The notes: a model not told the origin generated them from the letters alone. 6,353 nt of DNA from an uncultured Microbacterium sp. (GCA_947647645.1 CANSLE010000149.1:1-6353); one strand, 5' to 3'; numbered from the stretch's first letter, positions 1 to 5,963 are shown. Made by a program: numbers and translations.

Positions 1-328
1 GGCCGCGCGCGTCGCGATCGTCTCATCGACCGCGGTCGCGCGCCCGCTGGCCGGCGGCGCGAACTACGCCGCCGTCAAGGCCGCGGAGGAGGCGTGGGCG
101 CGGGCGATGGCTCAGGGCTTCGCCAAGGAGGCGCGGGATCGCGGTGTCGCGCCGACCGCGGCATCCGTCATCTTCCGCGTCCGCACGTTGGACGGACTCG
201 AAGACGCGCTGGGGGCGGCGTTCGTCGGCCTGTGGGATGCCGATGCCAGCGCCGTCAATGACGGCATCATCGCTCTCGGCACGCGCTCCGGGCGGAGGCC
301 GTGCCACCCCGAACTAGATTGGATACCC
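1..328 (+). CDS. SDR-family NAD(P)-dependent oxidoreductase, C-terminal fragment (5' end outside window)
   Basis: This is the C-terminal part of a short-chain dehydrogenase/reductase, read from base 2. The fragment shows the SDR catalytic core: Ser-Ser-Thr at fragment residues 8-10, then Tyr22-x3-Lys26 (NYAAVK), with the usual spacing of about 13 residues from Ser to Tyr. A helix and a closing strand follow (ASVIFRV, then VNDGIIALG), as at the end of SDR folds. The Gly-rich cofactor motif would lie upstream of the window, so neither cofactor nor substrate can be inferred. SDR-like sequence ends near base 283. After that the frame has no stop and runs through the aldolase start, so the end given here is simply the base before that start. 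The last codons before it (311-325) have mostly A/T third positions, unlike coding sequence here. The true C-terminus is therefore uncertain: fusion, lost stop or sequencing frameshift. Confidence 0.8.
315..320 (+). promoter_or_regulatory. Possible -10 box for a leaderless threonine aldolase transcript
   Basis: TAGATT fits the TAnnnT -10 pattern and lies in a short A/T-rich patch in otherwise GC-rich DNA. Eight bases separate it from the GTG at 329, which would put the transcription start on or next to the start codon. No convincing -35 hexamer is visible. The only Shine-Dalgarno-like sequence is a weak GGA at 321-323. Confidence 0.35.
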
Positions 329-1450
329 GTGACCACCCTGCATGACACCACCGTCCGCGGCTTCGCCAGCGACAACTACTCCGGCGTCCATCCCGAGGTG
401 CTGGAGGCCGTCGCCGCCGCCAACCACGGCCACCAGATCGCCTACGGCGAGGACGCCTACACGGCGCGGCTGCAGGAGGTCTTCCGCCGCCACTTCGGCG
501 ACGCCGCCGAGGCGTTCCCCGTCTTCAACGGCACCGGCGCCAACGTCGTCGGCCTGCAGTCGATGCTGCCGCGATGGGGTGCGGTGATCGCGGCATCCAC
601 CGCCCACATCAACGTCGACGAAGGGGGCGCGCCCGAGCGTGTCGCCGGGATCAAGATCCTCCATGTGCCGACCGGCGACGGCAAGCTCACCCCCGAGCTC
701 GTCGACCGCGAGGCCTGGGGCTGGGGAGACGAGCACCGTGCGCAGCCGCTGGTGGTCTCGATCACGCAGTCGTCGGAGCTCGGCACGCTGTACACCCCCG
801 ACGAGATCCGCGCCCTTGCCGCGCACGCCCACGCACACGGCATGCGGCTGCACCTCGACGGCGCCCGCATCTCCAACGCGGCGGCCGCCCTCGACCTGCC
901 GTTGCGCGCGTTCACGACCGACGTGGGCGTGGACGTCCTCAGCTTCGGCGGCACGAAGAACGGCGCGCTCGGCGCGGAGGCGGTCGTCGTGCTGAACCCG
1001 GATGCCGCGGAGGGACTGCTGTTCCTGCGCAAGCTCAACATGCAGCTCGCCTCGAAGATGCGCTTCATCTCCGCCCAGCTGGTCGCGCTGCTGGAGGGCG
1101 ATCTCTACCTGCGCAACGCACGGCACGCCAACGCGATGGCGCGACGCCTGCGCGCCGGCGTCGAGGCGGGACTCGCCGGCGGGTCGATCACCGGGGTGGC
1201 CTTCACCCAGCCGACGCAGGCCAACGGCGTGTTCGCCACCCTGCCCGACGGCGTCGCCGCCGCCCTCCGCGAGAGCTTCCGGTTCTACGACTGGGGCCCC
1301 GCCGGCGGGGGCTCGGAGGATCGCGACAGCGATCCGTCGAGTGCGGGCGGGGAGGATGCGGCGAGGAGCGAGGTGCGCTGGATGTGCTCGTTCGACACGT
1401 CGGAGGACGACGTCGACGCGTTCGTCGCGGAGCTCGCCCGCCTCACCTGA
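329..1450 (+). CDS. ltaE: Low-specificity L-threonine aldolase (PLP-dependent, beta-eliminating lyase family)
   Basis: PLP-dependent cytosolic enzyme of the aldolase/beta-eliminating lyase family (PF01212). The family cleaves L-threonine or L-allo-threonine to glycine and acetaldehyde. With the GTG start at 329 the protein has 373 residues, slightly long for the family. Visible landmarks are the N-terminal FASDNYSGVHPEV, the GYGED-like AYGEDAY near 38-44, FNGTGAN at 66-72, HINVDEGGAPE at 93-103, LHLDGARISN with Asp177 (expected to contact the PLP pyridine nitrogen) and Arg180, and SFGGTKNG with Lys210 as the Schiff-base lysine. The upstream ATG at 107 was not used because it falls inside the conserved C-terminal part of the SDR, whereas homology to aldolases begins just after 329. 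Residues about 323-348 are a Gly/Ser/Asp-rich insertion between the FYDW and EVRWMCSFDT segments. The gene runs towards the convergent M3 peptidase gene and ends inside a shared inverted repeat. The exact substrate preference cannot be read from sequence. Confidence 0.9.
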   Translation: MTTLHDTTVRGFASDNYSGVHPEVLEAVAAANHGHQIAYGEDAYTARLQEVFRRHFGDAAEAFPVFNGTGANVVGLQSMLPRWGAVIAASTAHINVDEGGAPERVAGIKILHVPTGDGKLTPELVDREAWGWGDEHRAQPLVVSITQSSELGTLYTPDEIRALAAHAHAHGMRLHLDGARISNAAAALDLPLRAFTTDVGVDVLSFGGTKNGALGAEAVVVLNPDAAEGLLFLRKLNMQLASKMRFISAQLVALLEGDLYLRNARHANAMARRLRAGVEAGLAGGSITGVAFTQPTQANGVFATLPDGVAAALRESFRFYDWGPAGGGSEDRDSDPSSAGGEDAARSEVRWMCSFDTSEDDVDAFVAELARLT

Positions 1451-1506
1451 GGTCCCGCAGGCCGTGCCGCCGCCGCGGCGGCTGGGCCGGCCGGCTCGAC
1501 CTCAGG
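1446..1506. terminator. Candidate bidirectional terminator between convergent genes
   Basis: CCTGAGGTC at 1446-1454 is perfectly complementary to GACCTCAGG at 1498-1506. The stems include the aldolase stop (TGA, 1448-1450) and the peptidase stop (TCA on +, 1502-1504). Inside this 9-bp stem, GGCCG (1460-1464) can pair with CGGCC (1488-1492), and GCCGCC (1466-1471) with GGCGGC (1477-1482) around a 5-nt loop. The result is a nested, very GC-rich structure that is equivalent on both strands. There is no T-tract, so it is not a textbook intrinsic terminator, but U-less hairpins are common ends in high-GC actinobacteria. Confidence 0.5.
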
Positions 1507-3439
1507 CCCCCGCGAGCCACGCCCGGTAGGCGTCGAAGGCGTACGGGCGGCCGAGGAAGGCCTCGACGAGGTCGGTAGCGTCCCGCCGCCCACCCGGTTC
1601 GAGGATCTCGCGGCGGTAGCGGGTCGCGGTGTCGGCGTCCATCAGATCGCCGCCGAACGCCGAGAGCAGGTCGCGGGCGATCACGAGGCTCCACTGGTAC
1701 GTGTAGTAGCAGGCGCCGTATCCGGTGAGGTGACCGAATCCGGCGTACGGATGCCGACCTCGGAGCGGCTGCACGGGACTCGTCGACGCGTACCAGTGCT
1801 CGGTCGCGGCCTGCAGATCGGCGGGGCGGTCGACGTGCAGGTGGTACGACACGTTCGCGTGGCCGAGCTGACGCCGCACCTCCAGGGCACGGCCGAACCC
1901 GTCGGCGACGCGCATCTTGGCGACGAGGTCGGCGGGGATCGGGTCGCCGGCGGCGTCCGCGGTGAAGGAGCCGAGGACCTCGGCATCCCATGCCCACTCC
2001 TCGAGGAGCTGGCTGGGCGCCTCGACGAAGTCCCACTCGGTCGCGACGCCGGAGAACCGGGCGATGCGCTGGTCGCCGCCGAGGATGTCGTGCACGAGGT
2101 GGCCGAACTCATGGAAGAAGGTCACGACCTCGTCGTGCGTCATGAGCCCACGGGCGAAATTGCAGAGGAGAACGGCCTCCGGCAGCACTCGACCGGTCAC
2201 CCCGGGGGCGAGGGGGAAGCATGCCGCATGGGTGTACTTGCCGTCGCGGGGGTGGAGGTCGAGATGGATGCGACCGAGCCGCACACCCGCGCGCACGACG
2301 TCGTACGAGCGGACGTCGTCGTGCCAGGTGGGCACGTCGACCGGCACGTACTCGACGTCCAGAAGCCGCGACGTCGTGTCGAGCACGCCCGGCAGGACAC
2401 GGTCGAACGAGAAGTACGACCGCACGAGCTGGGCGTCGACGTCGTGCCGCTCGCGGCGCAGGGCGCTCAGCAGGTAGAAGAAGTCGGCGATGGTCACCGC
2501 GGTGGCGGCGGGATCGTCACGCTGCAGCCGCTCCAGCAGCACCGGGTACTCCCGCGCCGCCGCATCCCATGAGGCCTCGTCGAGGCGCGCGAGGAACTCC
2601 GCGATCGCGGCGCTGCCCCCGTCGGGACGGCCGGCGCCGATCATGCGGGTCTCGGTCTCGAAATCCGCCCAGTCCCGGTATCCCAGCAACTGCGCGCGCT
2701 CGGCGCGCACCGCGAGCAGCTCGGCGAGAACGGCGTCGTTGTCCGGCCAGGCGAGGTCGTTGTAGGCCTCGACCAGGGCGAGACGGGTCGCGCGATCGGT
2801 CGCGTATTCCCGCACCGGCATAAGGTCGGTGTAGTCGGTGGTGAGCACGACCAGACCGTCGTCGCCGACGGGGTGGGCATCGACGAAATCCTGCGGCAGG
2901 CCGGCGAGCGCTGCGGGCGTCACCCGGATCTCGCGGCGTCCGTCGCGCACGTTACGCGAGAACTCGAGGCTCAGCTCGATGTCGCGGCCGGTGAGAGCGC
3001 GCACCCGCTCTCGATCCGCCGCCGGCAGGGCGACACCGCCGCGGCGGAAATCGCGTCGCAGGTGCTCGAGCAGCCGCCGCTGGTCGGCGGCGAGGCCCTC
3101 GTCGGGCAGGCCGGCGACGGCCTCGAACAGGCGATCGTCGAGCAGTCTCGCGGCCGACAGCGCCTCGAGGGTCTGCACCTGGTCCTCCGCGGCGGCGCGC
3201 ACCGCGGCATCCGGGTGCGCCTCACTCAGCAGGTGCGCCTCGCTCGTGGCCTGCCGCAGCGCGAGGTCGGCGTCGTTCCAGAGCTCCACACGGGCCGCGG
3301 CGTCCAGGTCGTCGCCCGCGGCGACCAGGCGCGCATCGATGTCGGCGACGAGGGCGACGGCTGCCGCGGGGCGGCCGGACACGAATGCCCTCCAGCCGTC
3401 GGCGTCGATCGGGAAGGCGAGTGGCTCGATCGCAGTCAT
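1502..3439 (-). CDS. M3 family zinc oligopeptidase (thimet/oligopeptidase A/Dcp-like)
   Basis: Cytosolic zinc metallopeptidase of family M3, which cuts short peptides during protein turnover. The 645-residue length is normal for the family and there is no signal peptide. The zinc site is explicit: HEFGH at 443-447 gives His443, catalytic Glu444 and His447. The downstream DFVEAPSQ supplies the third ligand, Glu473, matching Glu502 of thimet oligopeptidase with nearly the same spacing. The C-terminal TGYGACYYTYQWS matches the Tyr-rich substrate-binding segment of M3 enzymes. The N-terminal ~200 residues are mostly helical and less conserved, as usual. The ATG at 3439 is supported by a -10 box (TAGGCT) exactly 6 nt upstream, so the mRNA is probably leaderless. 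A GGAG sits just 1 nt before the ATG, too close to act as a normal ribosome-binding site. The gene ends convergently with the aldolase. Membership of M3 is secure; the exact subfamily is not. Confidence 0.95.
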   Translation of the reverse strand: MTAIEPLAFPIDADGWRAFVSGRPAAAVALVADIDARLVAAGDDLDAAARVELWNDADLALRQATSEAHLLSEAHPDAAVRAAAEDQVQTLEALSAARLLDDRLFEAVAGLPDEGLAADQRRLLEHLRRDFRRGGVALPAADRERVRALTGRDIELSLEFSRNVRDGRREIRVTPAALAGLPQDFVDAHPVGDDGLVVLTTDYTDLMPVREYATDRATRLALVEAYNDLAWPDNDAVLAELLAVRAERAQLLGYRDWADFETETRMIGAGRPDGGSAAIAEFLARLDEASWDAAAREYPVLLERLQRDDPAATAVTIADFFYLLSALRRERHDVDAQLVRSYFSFDRVLPGVLDTTSRLLDVEYVPVDVPTWHDDVRSYDVVRAGVRLGRIHLDLHPRDGKYTHAACFPLAPGVTGRVLPEAVLLCNFARGLMTHDEVVTFFHEFGHLVHDILGGDQRIARFSGVATEWDFVEAPSQLLEEWAWDAEVLGSFTADAAGDPIPADLVAKMRVADGFGRALEVRRQLGHANVSYHLHVDRPADLQAATEHWYASTSPVQPLRGRHPYAGFGHLTGYGACYYTYQWSLVIARDLLSAFGGDLMDADTATRYRREILEPGGRRDATDLVEAFLGRPYAFDAYRAWLAGA

Positions 3440-3445
3440 TCTCCG

Positions 3446-3451
3446 AGCCTA
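3446..3451 (-). promoter_or_regulatory. -10 box of the M3 peptidase gene (leaderless)
   Basis: On the minus strand the sequence reads TAGGCT-CGGAGA-ATG. A TAnnnT -10 hexamer lies 6 nt before the start codon, placing the transcription start at the ATG. The spacing is the same as for the NUDIX gene's box. A weak CTGACC about 20 nt further upstream is the only -35-like element. The box lies in the 34-bp gap after the AlbA_2 gene, so the peptidase can be transcribed independently of that gene. Confidence 0.55.
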
Positions 3452-3473
3452 CGACCGTGCGACGACGACCCGG

Positions 3474-4286
3474 TCAGCGCCGCCCGACCAGCACGTCCGC
3501 CAGGGTGGGCCGGAAGTGCCGGGCGACGTAGGTGACGGCCTCGTCCACGCCGAACGCGCGCGTCGAGTTACCCACCCGCACCCACAGCTCCTTCGCACCG
3601 CCCTGGGTCACGAAGACAGGCTCGGCGGCACGGGGGCAGCGCAGGGCGCAGACCGTGCGGCCCTCGACGTCGGCGAAACGGATCCGCGGCAGCGCGGCGG
3701 CGTTCTTGCCGAGACTCGACGCCAGCATGTCGCGCAACCACAGCTCGAAGCGGTCGGCGTCGGGCGTGCGCAGGGTCGCGAAGTCGCGGTCGAGGCCGTG
3801 GATACGACCGTCGTCGTCGACGCCGATGACGAGCGTCCCGCCCGCGCTGTTCAGGAACGCGGCGACGGTCTTCGCCACGACCTGCTCCATGCGGACGTCC
3901 TTCTTGTCCTCGCGGACGTTCCAGCGTGCGGTCTCCTTGAACTCGACCCGTTCGCTCTCCCCCCTCTCGAGGAGGGCTGCGACGTCCACGGCGCCGTCGC
4001 GCCGCAGGAGCGCGGCGATTCCCGCCACGACGAACGACAGCCCCAGGCTCGTCCCCGCGGCCAGCAGCAGCGACGTCGGCATCCACAGCCGCAGCCCGAA
4101 GAAGAACCAGCCCGCGAGGAAGAGACCGAGGCTCACCCCGAGCAGCGAGACGATCGTCATGACCGACAGGGGAAGGGACAGGCGGGCGCCGAAGAGCCGT
4201 CGGAGCACCCATGCGATGACGAAGGACAGCAAGAGGGCCAGGGGGAGAGCGCCGGCGAAGTCGACGAGCATCTCGCTGCGGGGCAC
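3474..4286 (-). CDS. Membrane-anchored Schlafen/AlbA_2-domain protein
   Basis: A 270-residue protein with two parts. Residues ~10-28, 40-63 and 72-94 are three hydrophobic, Leu/Val/Phe-rich stretches that look like transmembrane helices, each ended by Arg-containing segments. Residues ~100-270 form a Schlafen AlbA_2 domain (PF04326): GESERVEFKE at 109-118, then AAFLNSAGGTLVIGVDDDG at 142-160 and a C-terminal VFVTQGGAKELWVRVGN segment. In Schlafen nucleases an E-x4-E-F-K pair plus a downstream Asp form the active site; here Glu110, Glu115 and Asp157 occupy matching places. Most bacterial AlbA_2 proteins have no known function, and nucleic-acid binding or cleavage is only an inference. The GTG at 4286 is chosen over the ATG at 4271 because a near-ideal GAGGTGATC ribosome-binding site precedes it. 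The gene lies 35 bp after the NUDIX gene with no visible promoter of its own, so the two are probably co-transcribed. Confidence 0.85.
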   Translation of the reverse strand: MPRSEMLVDFAGALPLALLLSFVIAWVLRRLFGARLSLPLSVMTIVSLLGVSLGLFLAGWFFFGLRLWMPTSLLLAAGTSLGLSFVVAGIAALLRRDGAVDVAALLERGESERVEFKETARWNVREDKKDVRMEQVVAKTVAAFLNSAGGTLVIGVDDDGRIHGLDRDFATLRTPDADRFELWLRDMLASSLGKNAAALPRIRFADVEGRTVCALRCPRAAEPVFVTQGGAKELWVRVGNSTRAFGVDEAVTYVARHFRPTLADVLVGRR

Positions 4287-4289
4287 GGT

Positions 4290-4298
4290 GATCACCTC
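4290..4298 (-). promoter_or_regulatory. Strong ribosome-binding site deciding the AlbA_2 gene start
   Basis: On the minus strand GAGGTGATC matches the 3' part of the full Shine-Dalgarno consensus (AGGAGGTGATC). Eight bases separate GAGG from the GTG at 4286-4284. The site overlaps a 10-bp palindrome, GGTGATCACC (4287-4296). The alternative ATG at 4271 has no comparable site. Confidence 0.7.
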
Positions 4299-4321
4299 GG
4301 GTCGGAGCGGACGGGTCGTCG

Positions 4322-4990
4322 TCAGCGCAGCGCGCCGACGCTCGCCAGGGCGAGGCGGATGAGGGTCGAGCGACCGCCCTCCATCTCGGCGGCGAGCGAC
4401 TCCGACGATGCCTCTTCGGGGGTCATCCAGGTGACCTCGAGCGCGTCCTGACGCGGCTCGCACGTGCCGGTGACGGGGATGACGAACGCGAGGGACACCG
4501 CGTGCTGCCGATCGTCGTGGAACGCGCTGACACCGGGCAGCGGGAAGTACTCCGCCACAGTGAAGGGCACCGGCTGCGGCGGCAGCTGCGGGAAGGCCAT
4601 GGGGCCCAGATCGTTCTCGAGGTGACGGAAGAGCGCGTCGCGCACCGTCTCGCCGTAGCGCACGCGCCCCGACACGATCGAGCGGGTGATCTCCCCCAGC
4701 GGCGTGGCGCGAAGCAGCACGCCCACCCGGGTCACCGCTCCGACGCCGTCCGTGCGCACGGGCACCGCCTCGACGTACAGGATCGGCAGCCGCCGACGCG
4801 CCTCGGCCAGCTCGATGTCTGTCAGCCAGCCGGGGTTGGCGGCGTTGCCCGGCGCCGGCGAGCCGAACGAGCCGTCGCCCATCGGATGCCCCGAACGTCC
4901 CGCGCCGGCGCCGAAGCCGCGCAGCGGATCGCGGGGGTTCCCGTCGTCGTCGCGTTCGTTCGGATCGGGGTCGGGGGTGCGAACGGCCAT
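4322..4990 (-). CDS. NUDIX-fold protein of the DUF4916 type, degenerate Nudix box
   Basis: A 222-residue cytosolic protein. Residues 55-222 (from WLTDIELAEARRRLPILYV) match the actinobacterial DUF4916 NUDIX-like family as I recall it, including EAVPVR, GVLLRATPLGEITRSIVSGRV, PVPFTVAEYFP and HDDRQHAVSLAFVIPVTG. The Nudix box starts correctly: Gly108-x5-Glu114-x7-Arg122. It then reads His-Leu-Glu-Asn-Asp-Leu-Gly instead of Glu-Leu-x-Glu-Glu-x-Gly, so several usual metal-binding glutamates are replaced. Pyrophosphohydrolase activity on a nucleotide substrate is therefore uncertain. Residues 1-54 are a Gly/Pro/Asp-rich, probably disordered extension. An internal Met37 could be an alternative start, but the ATG at 4990 has a -10 box 6 nt upstream and a GAGG next to it. 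It is the first gene of a likely two-gene operon with the AlbA_2 gene and is divergent from the esterase. Confidence 0.85.
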   Translation of the reverse strand: MAVRTPDPDPNERDDDGNPRDPLRGFGAGAGRSGHPMGDGSFGSPAPGNAANPGWLTDIELAEARRRLPILYVEAVPVRTDGVGAVTRVGVLLRATPLGEITRSIVSGRVRYGETVRDALFRHLENDLGPMAFPQLPPQPVPFTVAEYFPLPGVSAFHDDRQHAVSLAFVIPVTGTCEPRQDALEVTWMTPEEASSESLAAEMEGGRSTLIRLALASVGALR

Positions 4991-4996
4991 GCCTCA

Positions 4997-5002
4997 TGTA
5001 TA
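4997..5002 (-). promoter_or_regulatory. -10 box of the NUDIX gene; symmetric TATA core may serve both directions
   Basis: The minus strand reads TATACA-TGAGGC-ATG, a near-consensus -10 hexamer 6 nt before the start, consistent with a leaderless mRNA. The core GTATAC (4998-5003) is self-complementary, so the plus strand reads TATACC at 4999-5004. That could be the -10 for the divergent esterase gene, with a 5' UTR of about 80 nt. No good -35 is visible in either direction. Confidence 0.5.
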
Positions 5003-5040
5003 CCCGCACCTCCGGCCGCCCCGCGTCCGCGACCCCCACC

Positions 5041-5064
5041 CGCGGCGGCGCGAGAGCCGCCGCG
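5041..5064 (+). promoter_or_regulatory. Stem-loop in the divergent NUDIX/esterase intergenic region
   Basis: CGCGGCGGC (5041-5049) is perfectly complementary to GCCGCCGCG (5056-5064) around the 6-nt loop GCGAGA. If the esterase is transcribed from the TATA core near 5000, this hairpin lies in its 5' UTR, 17 nt before the ribosome-binding site (GAGGA, 5082-5086). It could instead be a protein-binding site in DNA. The hairpin is visible in sequence; the role is inferred. Confidence 0.45.
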
Positions 5065-5093
5065 ATGTCGGCGAGGCCTGCGAGGATGTCGGC

Positions 5094-5786
5094 ATGAGCG
5101 CGATCGCGATCGATGACGACGCCGTCCTGTGGTCGGCGGCCGCCGACGGGCGCGCGGGTCGCCCCCTGCTGCTGCTCCTGCACGGCTACGGCTCCGATGA
5201 GAAGGACCTGTTCGGTCTCGCCCCGTACCTGCCCGACGATTTCGTCCTGGCCGCGGTCCGCGCGCCGCTGTCGCCGCCCTTCCCCGCCCCCGGGTGGTCC
5301 TGGTATCCGATCGAAGAGCTCGACGGTCGGCCGACCGGGGCGGTGACCGCGGCGGCCGAGACCCTGATCGCGTGGCTCGACACCGCCACGGATGCCGCGA
5401 CCATCGGAATCCTCGGGTTCTCCCAGGGCGCCGCCGTCGCTTTGCAGGCACTGCGGCTGCAGCCGGAGCGGTTCGCGTTCGTCGTCGACCTCGCCGGGTA
5501 CGTCGACCCGTCGCCGCTGCCGACCGATGCCCAGCTCGCCGAGCGGCGTCCGCCGGTTTTCTGGGGACGCGGCGCACGGGATGAGGTGATCCCCGCGGCC
5601 GCCGTGGCGCACACGGTGCAGTGGCTGCCCGCGCACGTCGAGCTGAGCGGCCGCGTGTACGCCGGGCTGACCCACAGCGTCTCCGCGGAGGAGCTCGACG
5701 ATGTGCGCGTCTTCCTCGAGAAGCGGCTCGCCGAGGCCTCGGGCGACGCGGACGGGACGGACGGCGGCGGGGACGCCCTGGCCTGA
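5094..5786 (+). CDS. Alpha/beta-hydrolase, phospholipase/carboxylesterase family
   Basis: A 230-residue serine esterase of the Abhydrolase_2 group (PF02230), which hydrolyses short carboxylic or thio-esters; the natural substrate is unknown. Seen in order: LLLLLHGYGSDEKDL at 25-39 (oxyanion-hole strand and HG motif), the nucleophile elbow GFSQGAA with Ser110, GARDEVIP with the acid Asp163, and GLTHSVSAEE with His194. All three catalytic residues are present, and the length is typical for the family (about 200-230). There is no signal peptide, so it is probably cytosolic. The last ~17 residues are a Gly/Asp-rich tail outside the fold. The ATG at 5094 has GAGGA 7 nt upstream. The reading frame stays open upstream into the antisense of the NUDIX gene, but that part resembles no protein. 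The gene diverges from the NUDIX gene, and the ABC-F promoter begins within 20 bp of its stop. Confidence 0.93.
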   Translation: MSAIAIDDDAVLWSAAADGRAGRPLLLLLHGYGSDEKDLFGLAPYLPDDFVLAAVRAPLSPPFPAPGWSWYPIEELDGRPTGAVTAAAETLIAWLDTATDAATIGILGFSQGAAVALQALRLQPERFAFVVDLAGYVDPSPLPTDAQLAERRPPVFWGRGARDEVIPAAAVAHTVQWLPAHVELSGRVYAGLTHSVSAEELDDVRVFLEKRLAEASGDADGTDGGGDALA

Positions 5787-5801
5787 TCGGCGCGACGACG
5801 G

Positions 5802-5807
5802 TAGGCT
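5802..5807 (+). promoter_or_regulatory. -10 box of the ABC-F transcription unit
   Basis: TAGGCT, identical to the M3 gene's -10 box, lies 16 bp after the esterase stop. It predicts a start near 5813-5815, giving a leader of about 205 nt before the ABC-F ATG. The best -35-like sequence (TGGCCT, 17-bp spacer) matches the consensus at only 3 of 6 positions and lies inside the esterase gene. Confidence 0.5.
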
Positions 5808-5841
5808 GTCCCCGTCCCCGTCCCGAGTGTGAGGAAGACCG

Positions 5842-5868
5842 TTGAAGGGTTTCGACGCCGCGCTGTGA
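5842..5868 (+). CDS. Candidate leader peptide (uORF), 8 residues
   Basis: A TTG start followed by seven codons and TGA encodes MKGFDAAL. GAGGA at 5831-5835 stands 6 nt before the TTG, a good Shine-Dalgarno spacing and the best translation signal in the leader. The ORF begins about 28 nt after the predicted transcription start and overlaps a segment able to pair with both downstream repeats. A second small ORF in another frame (GTG at 5829, stop at 5877-5879, 16 codons, Arg-rich) lacks a ribosome-binding site and is less likely. Either could be chance at this length. Confidence 0.4.
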   Translation: MKGFDAAL

Positions 5869-5879
5869 TCCCGCGCTGA

Positions 5880-5894
5880 GCCGTCGACCCCTCC
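5880..5894 (+). repeat. Leader repeat, copy 1 (GCCGTCGA + CCCCTCC)
   Basis: GCCGTCGA followed directly by CCCCTCC. Copy 2, 68 bp downstream, is identical apart from one inserted T. CCTCC at 5890-5894 is complementary to the ABC-F Shine-Dalgarno GGAGG, and CGTCGA at 5882-5887 is complementary to TCGACG in the leader ORF. Confidence 0.7.
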
Positions 5895-5947
5895 GTTCCC
5901 TCTCGAACTCCGGGCTGTCCGACGCCCGGCGCACCCACCCTGCGCCG

Positions 5948-5963
5948 GCCGTCGATCCCCTCC
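5948..5963 (+). repeat. Leader repeat, copy 2 (GCCGTCGA + T + CCCCTCC)
   Basis: Second copy of the leader element. CCTCC at 5959-5963 could pair with GGAGG at 6011-6015, enclosing the 5977-6007 hairpin and blocking the ribosome-binding site. CGTCGA at 5950-5955 competes with copy 1 for pairing to 5852-5857. Confidence 0.7.

Noticed and set aside
107..328. ATG at 107 as the start of the aldolase (447 residues)
   Set aside because: The first 74 residues are the C-terminal part of the SDR (the segment after YAAVK). The frame is already open from base 2, so this ATG is internal.
1730..2572. 280-codon plus-strand open frame within the M3 gene
   Set aside because: It lies opposite the catalytic region of the peptidase, has a Val/Glu/Gly/His-rich shadow composition and shows no motif.
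4269..4271. ATG at 4271 as the AlbA_2 gene start
   Set aside because: It lacks a ribosome-binding site, while GTG at 4286 has a near-ideal one 8 nt upstream. The difference is only five residues, so this remains a preference rather than proof.
2838..4451. 537-codon plus-strand open frame across the M3 and AlbA_2 genes
   Set aside because: It is the antisense of two well-supported genes, with a biased Arg/Ser/Ala composition and no recognisable domain.
5760..5801. WhiB7-type promoter for the ABC-F gene
   Set aside because: WhiB7 sites need an A/T-rich stretch beside a recognisable -35. The sequence here is GC-rich with no good -35.
5787..5801. Terminator between the esterase and the ABC-F promoter
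   Set aside because: Only 15 bp separate the stop from the -10 box, and no inverted repeat or T-run is visible there.
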